This document shows, piece by piece, positions 1 through 6,234 of a stretch of 11,590 nucleotides of DNA. The notes under the pieces were generated by a model. That model was given only the letters and a program-made list of their open reading frames with translations, made no database searches and was not told where the DNA came from. This DNA comes from an uncultured Anaerolineae bacterium. GTDB lineage: Bacteria > Chloroflexota > Anaerolineae > B4-G1 > DUEL01. The first letter of the stretch is position 1; each line of letters opens with the position of its first letter. The stretch spans positions 1-11,590 of the forward strand of contig CALDFY010000147.1 of assembly GCA_937942115.1 (NCBI GenBank), given 5' to 3'. The position numbers and the translations under genes are program-made.

Positions 1-29
1 CCGAAGGCCGCCGCAAAACCCTCCTTTCT

Positions 30-141
30 CCCCTCCCCTCTCCCAAACTTCGTTTGGGAGAGGGGAGGGGCCGGGGGAGGGGTGAGGCACCCCTCTCCCA
101 AACGAAGTTTGGAGAGAGGAGGGGCCGGGGGAGGGGTGAGG
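30..141. repeat. Two tandem REP-like hairpins, CCTCACCCC/GGGGTGAGG family
   Basis: Positions 30-70 form a perfect 19-bp stem (left arm 30-48, right arm 52-70) around a TTC triloop. A second, imperfect copy follows at about 89-125 with a GAA triloop. Each copy ends in a GGGGAGGGGTGAGG-like tail. Related elements occur at 1732-1835, 6181-6224 and 8701-8792, so this is a dispersed family. No T-run follows the hairpins, so they are not standard intrinsic terminators. The family assignment is my grouping by eye. Confidence 0.85.
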
Positions 142-169
142 CCAGCGCGCCGAAAAAGTTAGGGCCATT

Positions 170-218
170 GGGCTTTTAGCCCCTGGCGTAGGTAGTTACG
201 ACCAAATTCGGATCTACC
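170..218 (+). other. Short leader hairpins upstream of gcvPB
   Basis: Between the repeat pair and gcvPB are a small hairpin at 170-182 (GGGCT/AGCCC around TTT) and a GGTAG/CTACC pairing (191-195 with 214-218), which ends just before the Shine-Dalgarno at 225-229. No glycine riboswitch consensus is visible. The stems are short and could be chance or a decayed repeat. Confidence 0.3.
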
Positions 219-236
219 GACCAAAGGAGTGCGCTG

Positions 237-1712
237 ATGAAACCTCAACCCTCACCCGAACCATTGATTTTTGAAATCTCCCGCCCCGGTCGGTGCGCAG
301 TGGCGCTACCGGAACCGGACGTCCCTCCGGCGGAACTGCCCTGGGAATTCCTGCGGGACGACCTGCGGCTGCCGGAAGTCGGCGAGGTGGACCTCATCCG
401 TCACTACACCCATCTCTCCCAGATGAACTACGGGGTGGATACGGGCTTCTATCCGCTGGGCTCCTGTACGATGAAGTACAACCCCAAAATTAACGAAGAG
501 ATGGCCCGACTGCCCGGCTTCGTCCACCTCCACCCCTATCAGGATGAGGAGACAGTCCAGGGCGCGCTGGCGCTGATGTACTTCCTGCAGGAGTTCCTGA
601 AGGAAATTGGGGGCTTTGCCGCCGTCAGCCTGCAACCGGCGGCGGGGGCGCACGGCGAACTGACCGGCGTGCTGATGATGCGCGCCTGGCAGTGCGACCG
701 GGGACAATCTCACCGGGATGTCATCCTGGTCCCCGACTCCGCCCACGGCACCAACCCCGCCAGCACGACGATGAGCGGGCTGAAAGTGGTGGAGGTCCCC
801 TCCGACGACCGGGGCAACGTGGACCTGAAGGCGCTGGAGGCCGCCTGTCGGGAGTATAGCGACCGGCTGGTCGGGATGATGCTCACCAATCCCAACACAC
901 TGGGGTTGTTTGACGAGCACCTGGAGGAAATCACCGCCCTCGTCCACGAGTACGGTGGTCTGATGTACGGCGATGGCGCTAATATGAACGCCCTGCTGGG
1001 CATCGCCCGCCCCGGCGACCTGGGCTTTGACGTCCTCCACTACAACCTCCACAAGACCTTCAGCACCCCCCACGGAGGCGGCGGGCCCGGCTCTGGCCCG
1101 GTGGGCGCGTCGGCGACGCTGGCCGACTTCCTCCCCAGCCCCATCGTCGCCGTAGACCCGCAGCGCTCCGCCGAAAACAGCCCGTTCTTCACGTTCTACA
1201 ACCCGCCCAAGTCCATCGGCCGGGTGAAAGCGTTCTACGGCCACTTCGGGGTGATGGTGCGCGCCTACACCTATATCCGGATGATGGGGCCGGAGGGGCT
1301 GCGCCAGGTAGCGGAGGACGCCGTCCTCAACGCCAATTACCTCAAGAGCCGCATCCAGCACGTCTACCGCGTCCCCTATAACCGCATCTGCATGCACGAG
1401 TTCGTCTGCGAGGGCCGCATCCCCGATGCCCCCGACGTGCGGGCGCTGGACATCTCCAAACGGCTCATAGACTACGGCTTCCACCCGCCGACCAACTACT
1501 TCCCCCTCATCGTCCCAGAGGCGCTGATGATTGAGCCCACGGAGACAGAGAGCAAAGAGACACTGGACGCCTTCGCCGACGCCCTTCTGCGTATCGCCGA
1601 GGAGGCCCGCACGAACCCCCACCTCTTGCACGAGGCGCCCCATAATGCCCCCGTCCGACGGCTGGACGAAGTGCGGGCCGCGAAGGACCTGATCCTCCGA
1701 TACCAGCCGTAA
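237..1712 (+). CDS. gcvPB: Glycine dehydrogenase (decarboxylating) subunit 2, P-protein beta
   Basis: This is the PLP-binding half of the split P-protein of the cytoplasmic glycine cleavage system. With GcvPA it decarboxylates glycine and passes the aminomethyl group to lipoyl-GcvH. The 491-residue length fits the family. Visible hallmarks are the YPLGSCTMKYNPK segment (72-84), AHGTNPAS (169-176), TNPNTLGLF (217-225), DGANMNALLG (246-255), and HKTFSTPHGGGGPG (272-285), where K273 should form the Schiff base with PLP. The start is supported by AGGAG at 225-229, 7 nt before the ATG. The usual partner gcvPA and the gcvT/gcvH genes are not in the window and may lie to the left. A repeat element follows 19 bp after the stop. 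Identification is by recognised motifs and is secure. Confidence 0.97.
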   Translation: MKPQPSPEPLIFEISRPGRCAVALPEPDVPPAELPWEFLRDDLRLPEVGEVDLIRHYTHLSQMNYGVDTGFYPLGSCTMKYNPKINEEMARLPGFVHLHPYQDEETVQGALALMYFLQEFLKEIGGFAAVSLQPAAGAHGELTGVLMMRAWQCDRGQSHRDVILVPDSAHGTNPASTTMSGLKVVEVPSDDRGNVDLKALEAACREYSDRLVGMMLTNPNTLGLFDEHLEEITALVHEYGGLMYGDGANMNALLGIARPGDLGFDVLHYNLHKTFSTPHGGGGPGSGPVGASATLADFLPSPIVAVDPQRSAENSPFFTFYNPPKSIGRVKAFYGHFGVMVRAYTYIRMMGPEGLRQVAEDAVLNANYLKSRIQHVYRVPYNRICMHEFVCEGRIPDAPDVRALDISKRLIDYGFHPPTNYFPLIVPEALMIEPTETESKETLDAFADALLRIAEEARTNPHLLHEAPHNAPVRRLDEVRAAKDLILRYQP

Positions 1713-1731
1713 AGCGGAGGTAACCATTCAG

Positions 1732-1835
1732 CCTCACCCCTCCCCCGGCCCTTCGGGCCACCCCCTCCCCTCTCCTGACCGAAGGGTCAGGAGAGAGGAA
1801 GGGGTAGCGGCGAAGCCGCTGGGGGTGGGGTGAGG
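1732..1835. repeat. REP/MITE-like element, complete 104-bp copy
   Basis: The element begins CCTCACCCC and ends GGGGTGAGG, exact inverted termini. Inside are three hairpins: GGCCC-TTC-GGGCC, a long one with arms CTCTCCTGACC and GGTCAGGAGAG, and AGCGGC-GAA-GCCGCT. It is the fullest copy of the family also seen at 30-141, 6181-6224 and 8701-8792. It has no coding capacity, so if mobile it would need a transposase in trans. No clear target-site duplication was seen. Confidence 0.85.
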
Positions 1836-2083
1836 AAGCATTTCCCCCTTCCGCCACGGACCCTCTGCGGCCGTGAGCCTGTTTCAGGAGTATGCCAATG
1901 GCCTGCTTTCTGGTGCCGCTGGGATCGCCGGAGGCGACCGAGACGGCAAAAGGAAAGGGCCCGGTCCCAACGGGGTTGACCCTCCGCGCCCCCTTCTTGC
2001 CGCTCATCGCCTCCTATCCCCCCAAACCCTTGTATCCCTTGTATCCCTTGTATCCCTGTATCCTTACACTACAGGAGGTCACG
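1836..2083 (+). other. Noncoding leader of the first ECF operon
   Basis: About 250 bp between the repeat element and the S-component start. It contains a nested stem (TGCCG 1914-1918 with CGGCA 1944-1948, enclosing TCGCC-GGA-GGCGA at 1925-1937) and a 9-bp tandem repeat at its 3' end. Open frames run through it but are low-complexity and match nothing I recognise. I compared it by eye with TPP, FMN, cobalamin and THF riboswitch consensus sequences and found no convincing match. The operon promoter probably lies here, but no clear -35/-10 pair can be pointed to. Confidence 0.4.
2027..2063. repeat. 9-bp tandem repeat (CCCTTGTAT)n
   Basis: Three exact copies of CCCTTGTAT (2027-2053) are followed by a degenerate fourth, ending 20 bp before the ATG of the S component and 9 bp before its Shine-Dalgarno. 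Translated in the frame of the downstream gene it gives a YPL repeat, which argues against a longer N-terminus. Copy number may vary by slippage. Confidence 0.9.
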
Positions 2084-2668
2084 ATGAGTCCTGAAACCCG
2101 TTCTCTCGGTGCCCGTCTGAGCACCCACGACCTGGCCGTGGCCGGCGTCTTCGGCGCGCTGGCCATCGTTCTGGCCTTCACCCCGTTGGGACTGATCCCG
2201 GTCCCCAACCCCAGCGAGGCGGCCACCAGCCTGCACCTGCCGGCCATCATCGCCGGTATCCTCTCCGGCCCCATCGTCGGCGCCCTGGTCGGGCTGGTGC
2301 TGGCGGTCTCCACCTGGTACCTCTACAGCACGGCTTTCATCACCTTCGCCGGGGGGAACCTGCTGGTGGCGCTGGCGGCGGCCTTCCTGCCCCGCCTGCT
2401 CATCGGCGTCACCGCCTACTACGCCTTCCGGCCCCTGCGCCGTTGGCCTGCCCTGGCCGCCGCCGTCGCCGGTCTGGTCGGCACGTTGACCAATACCTTC
2501 GGCGTCCTGGGCATCCTCATCTTCCTGGGGACGCTGCCGGTGGCCCTGCTGGCGCCCATCTTCTCCATGAACGTGCCCATTGAAGTGGCCCTGGCGTTGG
2601 TGGTCACCATCCCCACCGTCGCCGTCCTGCGGGCCAGGAGAGGTCGCGTCGCTGCCCTGCGCGACTGA
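2084..2668 (+). CDS. ECF transporter S component (substrate-binding membrane subunit)
   Basis: A 194-residue, very hydrophobic protein expected to be the vitamin-binding S subunit of an ECF transporter in the cytoplasmic membrane. The segment around residues 15-70 (a GLIPVPNPSEAATSLHLPA stretch followed by IIAGILSGPIVGALVGLVL) resembles the broad ECF_trnsprt family (PF12822 type), which includes pantothenate, folate and HMP carriers. About six membrane segments can be read by eye. The start is ATG 2084 because AGGAGG at 2073-2078 stands 5 nt before it; the frame stays open upstream to 1892 but only through a tandem repeat. It is followed 33 bp later by ecfA1, and genes for both ATPases and EcfT follow in order. 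The substrate cannot be read from the sequence; the neighbouring coaX makes pantothenate a candidate. Confidence 0.85.
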   Translation: MSPETRSLGARLSTHDLAVAGVFGALAIVLAFTPLGLIPVPNPSEAATSLHLPAIIAGILSGPIVGALVGLVLAVSTWYLYSTAFITFAGGNLLVALAAAFLPRLLIGVTAYYAFRPLRRWPALAAAVAGLVGTLTNTFGVLGILIFLGTLPVALLAPIFSMNVPIEVALALVVTIPTVAVLRARRGRVAALRD

Positions 2669-2682
2669 TCCCGCCTCCCGTC

Positions 2683-2701
2683 TCACGCTTCACGTTTCAC
2701 G
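2683..2701. repeat. 7-bp tandem repeat (TCACGYT) between S component and ecfA1
   Basis: TCACGCT, TCACGTT and a final TCACG occupy the 33-bp gap and abut the ATG of ecfA1 at 2702. As a result ecfA1 has no visible Shine-Dalgarno sequence and may depend on translation of the gene before it. Confidence 0.7.
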
Positions 2702-3544
2702 ATGCCCATCCCGTTCATCCAGACCCGCGCCCTGGAGTACACCTACACCGCCGAGGACGGCCAGGCCATCTCCGCCCTGCGGGGGATTGACCTGACGGTT
2801 GGGCGAGGGGAGTTTGTCGCCCTGATCGGGCCTAACGGGTCGGGGAAGTCCACCCTGGCCCGCCACTTCAACGCGCTCCTCCTCCCCACCGCCGGGGAGG
2901 TCTGGGTGGACGGCCTGCTCACTTCCGACCCGCGCCACGTCCAGGCGGTCCGGCAGCGGGTGGGGATGGTTTTCCAGAACCCCGATAACCAGATCGTCGC
3001 CGGGACGGTGGAAGAAGACGTGGCGTTCGGGCCGGAGAACCTGGGGGTCCCAGCGGCAGAAATCCGGCGGCGGGTGGACGAGGCGCTGGAGGTCGTCGGG
3101 ATGACGGCGTACCGCCACCACCCGCCGCACATGCTCTCCGGCGGTCAGAAACAGCGGGTCGCCATCGCGGGCGCGCTGGCGACCCGCCCCGATTGCATCG
3201 TCTTTGACGAACCGACCTCTATGCTGGACGCCGAGGGGCGCCGTCAGGTGCTCCAGACCGTCCAGCGACTGAACGCCGAACGGGGGCTGACCGTCATCCT
3301 CATCACCCAGAACATGGACGAGGCGGCGCTGGCCCGGCGGGTGCTGGTGATGGACGGGGGCCGAATTGTGCGGGACGGCCCCCCGGAGGAGGTCCTGGAG
3401 GCTCCGGAAGTGGAGGGGCTGGGCCTGGGGCGGCCCTTCGCGGCGGAGGTGGCCCGTCGCCTGCGGGAGCGGGGGATTCCCCTCCCCCCGGGCCTGCTGA
3501 CGGTGGAGGCGCTGGCGGCTGCGCTGCGATGCACATTCAGGTAG
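2702..3544 (+). CDS. ecfA1: ECF transporter ATP-binding protein EcfA1
   Basis: One of the two cytoplasmic ATPases that drive the ECF transporter. In the 280 residues the ABC motifs are all in order: Walker A GPNGSGKST (43-51), Q-loop FQNPDNQ (91-97), signature LSGGQKQRV (145-153), Walker B CIVFDE with E170, and D-loop SMLD (173-176). The switch-histidine position reads ITQNMDEA, with Gln203 where His is usual; EcfA2 keeps His at the matching place. No Shine-Dalgarno is visible, but the N-terminus has the normal length for the family. The last 16 nt overlap ecfA2, suggesting translational coupling. It forms an operon with the S component before it and ecfA2-ecfT after it. A second role, serving the orphan S-T pair at the right of the window, is possible. 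Confidence 0.94.
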   Translation: MPIPFIQTRALEYTYTAEDGQAISALRGIDLTVGRGEFVALIGPNGSGKSTLARHFNALLLPTAGEVWVDGLLTSDPRHVQAVRQRVGMVFQNPDNQIVAGTVEEDVAFGPENLGVPAAEIRRRVDEALEVVGMTAYRHHPPHMLSGGQKQRVAIAGALATRPDCIVFDEPTSMLDAEGRRQVLQTVQRLNAERGLTVILITQNMDEAALARRVLVMDGGRIVRDGPPEEVLEAPEVEGLGLGRPFAAEVARRLRERGIPLPPGLLTVEALAAALRCTFR

Positions 3545-4407
3545 AAAGTCTGACCCACATCTACGCCCGGGGGACTCCGGCGGAACGGGTAGCCCTGCGG
3601 GGGATCCATCTGGAGATCGGGCCGGGGGAACGGGTGGGCATCACCGGCCCCACCGGCTCCGGCAAGTCCACCCTGGTCCAGCACATCGCCGGCCTGCTGG
3701 TGCCCGCCGCCGGACAGGTGCTGCTGGACGGCGTCCCGGCCCACGCGCGCACTCCCGAAGCGCGCGCCCGGCGGCGGCAGATCGGGCTGGCCTTCCAGTT
3801 CCCGGAAGCCCAGATGTTTGAGGTGACCGTCTTCCGGGAGGTGGCCTTCGGACCCCGCCACCTGGGATTGGGCGCGGACGAAATCGCCGCGCGGGTCCGC
3901 TGGGCCCTGGAAATGGTCGGGCTGGACCCCGACGCCTTCGCCGACCGGGTGCCCTTTGCCCTCAGCGGCGGGGAGATGCGGCGGGTGGCGCTGGCGGGCA
4001 TCCTGGCCCTCAAGCCCCGGGTCCTGATTCTGGATGAACCCACCGCCGGGCTGGACCCGCGCGGGCGGGCCGACATCCTGGCCCGCCTGCGCGCCTGGCA
4101 GGCCCAGACCGGCGCCACCCTCATCCTGGTCTCCCACCACATGGACGATATGGCCGGGCTGGTGGACCGGGTAGTCCTGCTGGCCGACGGGCAGGTCGTG
4201 GCCGACGGCCCCACCGGCCACATCCTGAGCGATTGTGACCGCCTGCGCGCGATCGGCCTCTCTCCGCCTCCGGCTGTGGCGCTCCTGGAAGCGCTCCGGG
4301 CCGCCGGATGGCCCGTCCGCACCGACGCGCTGGATGTGGAGGAAGTCGTCGCCGAAATCGTGCGCGGATCTATCTCACACAAAGACACAAAGGCACAAAG
4401 GATATAA
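3529..4407 (+). CDS. ecfA2: ECF transporter ATP-binding protein EcfA2
   Basis: Second ATPase of the ECF module, expected to pair with EcfA1. Motifs in the 292 residues are Walker A GPTGSGKST (40-48), a Q-loop reading FQFPEAQMFE (89-98), typical of EcfA2, signature LSGGEMRRV (145-153), Walker B VLILDE (165-170), D-loop AGLD and switch H203 in VSHHMDD. The ATG lies inside the end of ecfA1 (16-nt overlap) with no separate Shine-Dalgarno. The last nine or so residues (HKDTKAQRI) are encoded by the left arm of an inverted repeat at 4374-4436, so the native C-terminus appears to have been altered by that repeat. EcfT follows 37 bp downstream. Confidence 0.94.
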   Translation: MHIQVESLTHIYARGTPAERVALRGIHLEIGPGERVGITGPTGSGKSTLVQHIAGLLVPAAGQVLLDGVPAHARTPEARARRRQIGLAFQFPEAQMFEVTVFREVAFGPRHLGLGADEIAARVRWALEMVGLDPDAFADRVPFALSGGEMRRVALAGILALKPRVLILDEPTAGLDPRGRADILARLRAWQAQTGATLILVSHHMDDMAGLVDRVVLLADGQVVADGPTGHILSDCDRLRAIGLSPPPAVALLEALRAAGWPVRTDALDVEEVVAEIVRGSISHKDTKAQRI

Positions 4408-4436
4408 TCTTTCGTGTCTTTGTGTCCTGGTGTGAG
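4374..4436. repeat. Imperfect inverted repeat spanning the ecfA2 stop
   Basis: Arms 4374-4400 and 4409-4436 (about 23 of 27 positions pair) flank the loop GATATAAT. The arms are built from GTGTCTTTGTG-type sequence. The left arm codes for the EcfA2 C-terminus and the right arm ends 8 nt before the EcfT start, with its last bases forming part of a GAGGG sequence that may act as the ribosome site. The loop holds TATAAT (4403-4408), but no TTGACA-like box lies at the right distance, so I do not call a promoter. Confidence 0.85.
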
Positions 4437-4444
4437 GGAAAACG

Positions 4445-5230
4445 ATGAACCTCCTGCTGCCGGGAATGTACTTCGCAGCCGATACCGTCCTGCACCGGCT
4501 GGACCCCCGGGTCAAGATGGGGGCCGCGACGGTGCTGATGATGCTGCCCTTTGCCGCCCGGCACCCCCTCGGCCATCTGCTGACGGTGGGGCTGGTCGGC
4601 GCGGCGGTTCTCCTCTCCCGCGCTCCATGGCGGGCGCTGCTGGGCACCCTGCGCACCGTCTTCTGGCTCGGCTTCTTTATGTTTTTCTTCTACTTTTTCA
4701 CCACCCCGGGTCGGCCCCTGGTCGCGCTGGGCGGAGTGACGGTCACGCTGGAGGGGGTGCTGGCCGGCGCCCTGCAGGTCTATCGCCTCTGCCTGCTGGC
4801 CGTCATTGCGGCGCTGCTCACCTATACCACTTCGCCGCTGCAACTCACTCACGGGCTGGAGGCGATGCTCTCACCCCTGGCCCGCCTGGGGTTCCCGGCG
4901 CGGGAAATGGGCATGGTGATGACCATCTCCCTGCGCTTCGTCCCGACATTCTTTGAGGAGATAGAGACCCTCTCCCGCGCCCAGAAAGCGCGCGGGGTGG
5001 ACCTCTCTTCGGGCCCGCCCTGGCAGCGGATTCGCAACACCGTGCCGGTCCTCGTCCCGCTGTTCCTCTCCGCCATCCGGCGGGCAGAAGACCTGGCAGT
5101 GGCGATGGAGGCCCGGGGCTTCCGCAGCCAGCCCCACCGGACCCGCCTCTACCGGCTGACCCTCACCCGGGCTGACGCGATCGCTGCGCTGATCGTCCTG
5201 GCCTGCGGGGGAGTGGGGATTGCTTTGTAA
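4445..5230 (+). CDS. ecfT: ECF transporter transmembrane protein EcfT
   Basis: Membrane scaffold that couples the EcfA ATPases to the S component. The 261-residue protein begins with the family-typical approach HRLDPRVKM (17-25), has several hydrophobic membrane segments between about 27 and 130, then the cytoplasmic coupling helices with the two Ala-Arg-Gly motifs, KARG (181-184) and EARG (222-225), which dock into the ATPases. A final membrane segment lies at about 244-261. A GAGGG sequence at 4433-4437, supplied by the inverted repeat, precedes the ATG. It completes an S-A1-A2-T operon. A hairpin array begins at the stop codon itself. Confidence 0.93.
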   Translation: MNLLLPGMYFAADTVLHRLDPRVKMGAATVLMMLPFAARHPLGHLLTVGLVGAAVLLSRAPWRALLGTLRTVFWLGFFMFFFYFFTTPGRPLVALGGVTVTLEGVLAGALQVYRLCLLAVIAALLTYTTSPLQLTHGLEAMLSPLARLGFPAREMGMVMTISLRFVPTFFEEIETLSRAQKARGVDLSSGPPWQRIRNTVPVLVPLFLSAIRRAEDLAVAMEARGFRSQPHRTRLYRLTLTRADAIAALIVLACGGVGIAL

Positions 5231-5368
5231 CGCAGGCCGCCAGGCCTGCAACGCAGGCGAACAGCCTGCGCCACCGTAACGCAGGCCGCCAGGCCTGCAA
5301 CGCAGGTCGACAGCCTGCGCCACCGTAGCCCAGGCCGCCAGGCCTGCGACGCAGGCCGCCAGGCCTGT
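5229..5368. repeat. Hairpin array with a 49-bp repeating unit
   Basis: Two 49-bp units (5229-5277 and 5278-5326) differ at only two positions inside the second hairpin, and a diverged third unit runs to 5368. Each unit holds two hairpins: GCAGGCC-GCCA-GGCCTGC, and a second of the form CGCAGGC...GCCTGCG. Six stem-loops in all fill the gap between ecfT and coaX, beginning on the last two bases of the ecfT stop and ending 3 bp before the coaX Shine-Dalgarno. There are no unique spacers, so this is not CRISPR. Confidence 0.9.
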
Positions 5369-5383
5369 ATGAGGAGGACGGCT

Positions 5384-6172
5384 ATGCTCCTGTGCATAGA
5401 CATCGGCAACACCAACATTACCTTCGGGCTATACGAAGGGGCCACCCTGGGCCCGCGCTGGCGCATCCGCACCATCCACGATAAAATGCCCGACGAGTAC
5501 GGCATCCTCATGCTCCAATTGTTCCGCCATCGGGGATACGCGCCGGAGGACGTGACGGGAGTCTCCATCGCCAGCGTCGTCCCGCCGCTGACCCCCGTCT
5601 TTGAGGCCGTCGCCCGGGACTACCTGGGGCAGGACCCGCTGGTGGTGGATGCCGGAGTGCGGACGGGGGTGCGCATCCGCTACGATAACCCGCGCGAGGT
5701 CGGCGCCGACCGGGTGGTGGACGCCGCCGCCGTCCGGGCCCTCTACGGGGTTCCAGCCTGCGTGGTGGACTTCGGCACCGCCACCACCTTTGACGCCATC
5801 TCCGCCGACGGCGATTACCTGGGCGGGGCCATCGCGCCGGGCATCGGCATCGCCGCCGAGGCGCTCTTCGCCCGTACCGCCAAACTGCCGCGCGTGGAGA
5901 TTGCCCGCCCTCCCTCCGTCATCGGGCGCAACACCGTCCAGAGCATCCAATCGGGCCTGCTCTTCGGATACGTGGGACTGGTGGAGGGAATGGTCGCGCG
6001 CTTCCGGGCCGAGTTGGGGCCCGATATGCGGGTCGTGGCGACGGGCGGACTGGCCGAACTGGTCGCCCGCGAGACATCGGTCATCCAGATTGTGGACCCC
6101 TGGCTCACCCTGCACGGCCTGCGCATCATCTATGAACTGAACCGTCTGCCCTCGCGGTTTGCGGGGGAATGA
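5384..6172 (+). CDS. coaX: Type III pantothenate kinase
   Basis: Cytoplasmic ATP-dependent kinase that makes 4'-phosphopantothenate, the committed step to coenzyme A. In 262 residues it shows the ASKHA-fold signatures of CoaX: DIGNTN (6-11), YDNP (100-103), GADR (107-110) with the likely catalytic Asp109, DFGTATT (129-135), GGAIAPG (147-153) and TGG (220-222). I chose ATG 5384 because AGGAGG at 5372-5377 lies 6 nt upstream and the protein then begins with the usual MLLCIDIGNTN. An ATG at 5369 adds five residues but lies before that ribosome site. It sits downstream of the ECF operon in the same direction, separated by the hairpin array, which may or may not stop transcription. Confidence 0.96.
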   Translation: MLLCIDIGNTNITFGLYEGATLGPRWRIRTIHDKMPDEYGILMLQLFRHRGYAPEDVTGVSIASVVPPLTPVFEAVARDYLGQDPLVVDAGVRTGVRIRYDNPREVGADRVVDAAAVRALYGVPACVVDFGTATTFDAISADGDYLGGAIAPGIGIAAEALFARTAKLPRVEIARPPSVIGRNTVQSIQSGLLFGYVGLVEGMVARFRAELGPDMRVVATGGLAELVARETSVIQIVDPWLTLHGLRIIYELNRLPSRFAGE

Positions 6173-6180
6173 ACGGTGTG

Positions 6181-6224
6181 CCTCACCTTTCCCCCGCCGC
6201 CGAAGGGCCGGGGGAGGGGTGAGG
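6181..6224. repeat. Small CCTCACC...GGGGTGAGG element
   Basis: A 44-bp minimal copy of the dispersed element: an imperfect hairpin with arms CCTCACCTTTCCCCC and GGGGGAGGGGTGAGG. It fills the gap between coaX and the next gene, and its GTGAGG end is 10 nt before that gene's ATG. Confidence 0.8.
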
Positions 6225-6234
6225 AAACAGGAGA

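Noticed and set aside
306..1727. Long open frame antisense to gcvPB
   Set aside because: It is a shadow of GC-rich codon use; the protein shows no recognisable motif and the sense gene is certain.
1860..2010. Cobalamin riboswitch-like bits (GGTGCC, GGAAA...GGT...AA)
   Set aside because: The order and spacing are wrong, the ACTGT part is missing, and no CAGGAGACCTGCC-type box follows. The match is only a few GC-rich bases.
1892..2083. Upstream extension of the S component by 64 residues
   Set aside because: The extension runs through a tandem repeat and low-complexity sequence, and a proper AGGAGG site stands 5 nt before the ATG at 2084.
4380..4408. Promoter with TATAAT in the loop of the inverted repeat
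   Set aside because: No acceptable -35 box lies about 17 bp upstream, and the position inside a transporter operon makes it more likely a chance match.
5229..5368. CRISPR array
   Set aside because: The repeats are adjacent palindromes without unique spacers, and no cas gene is present.
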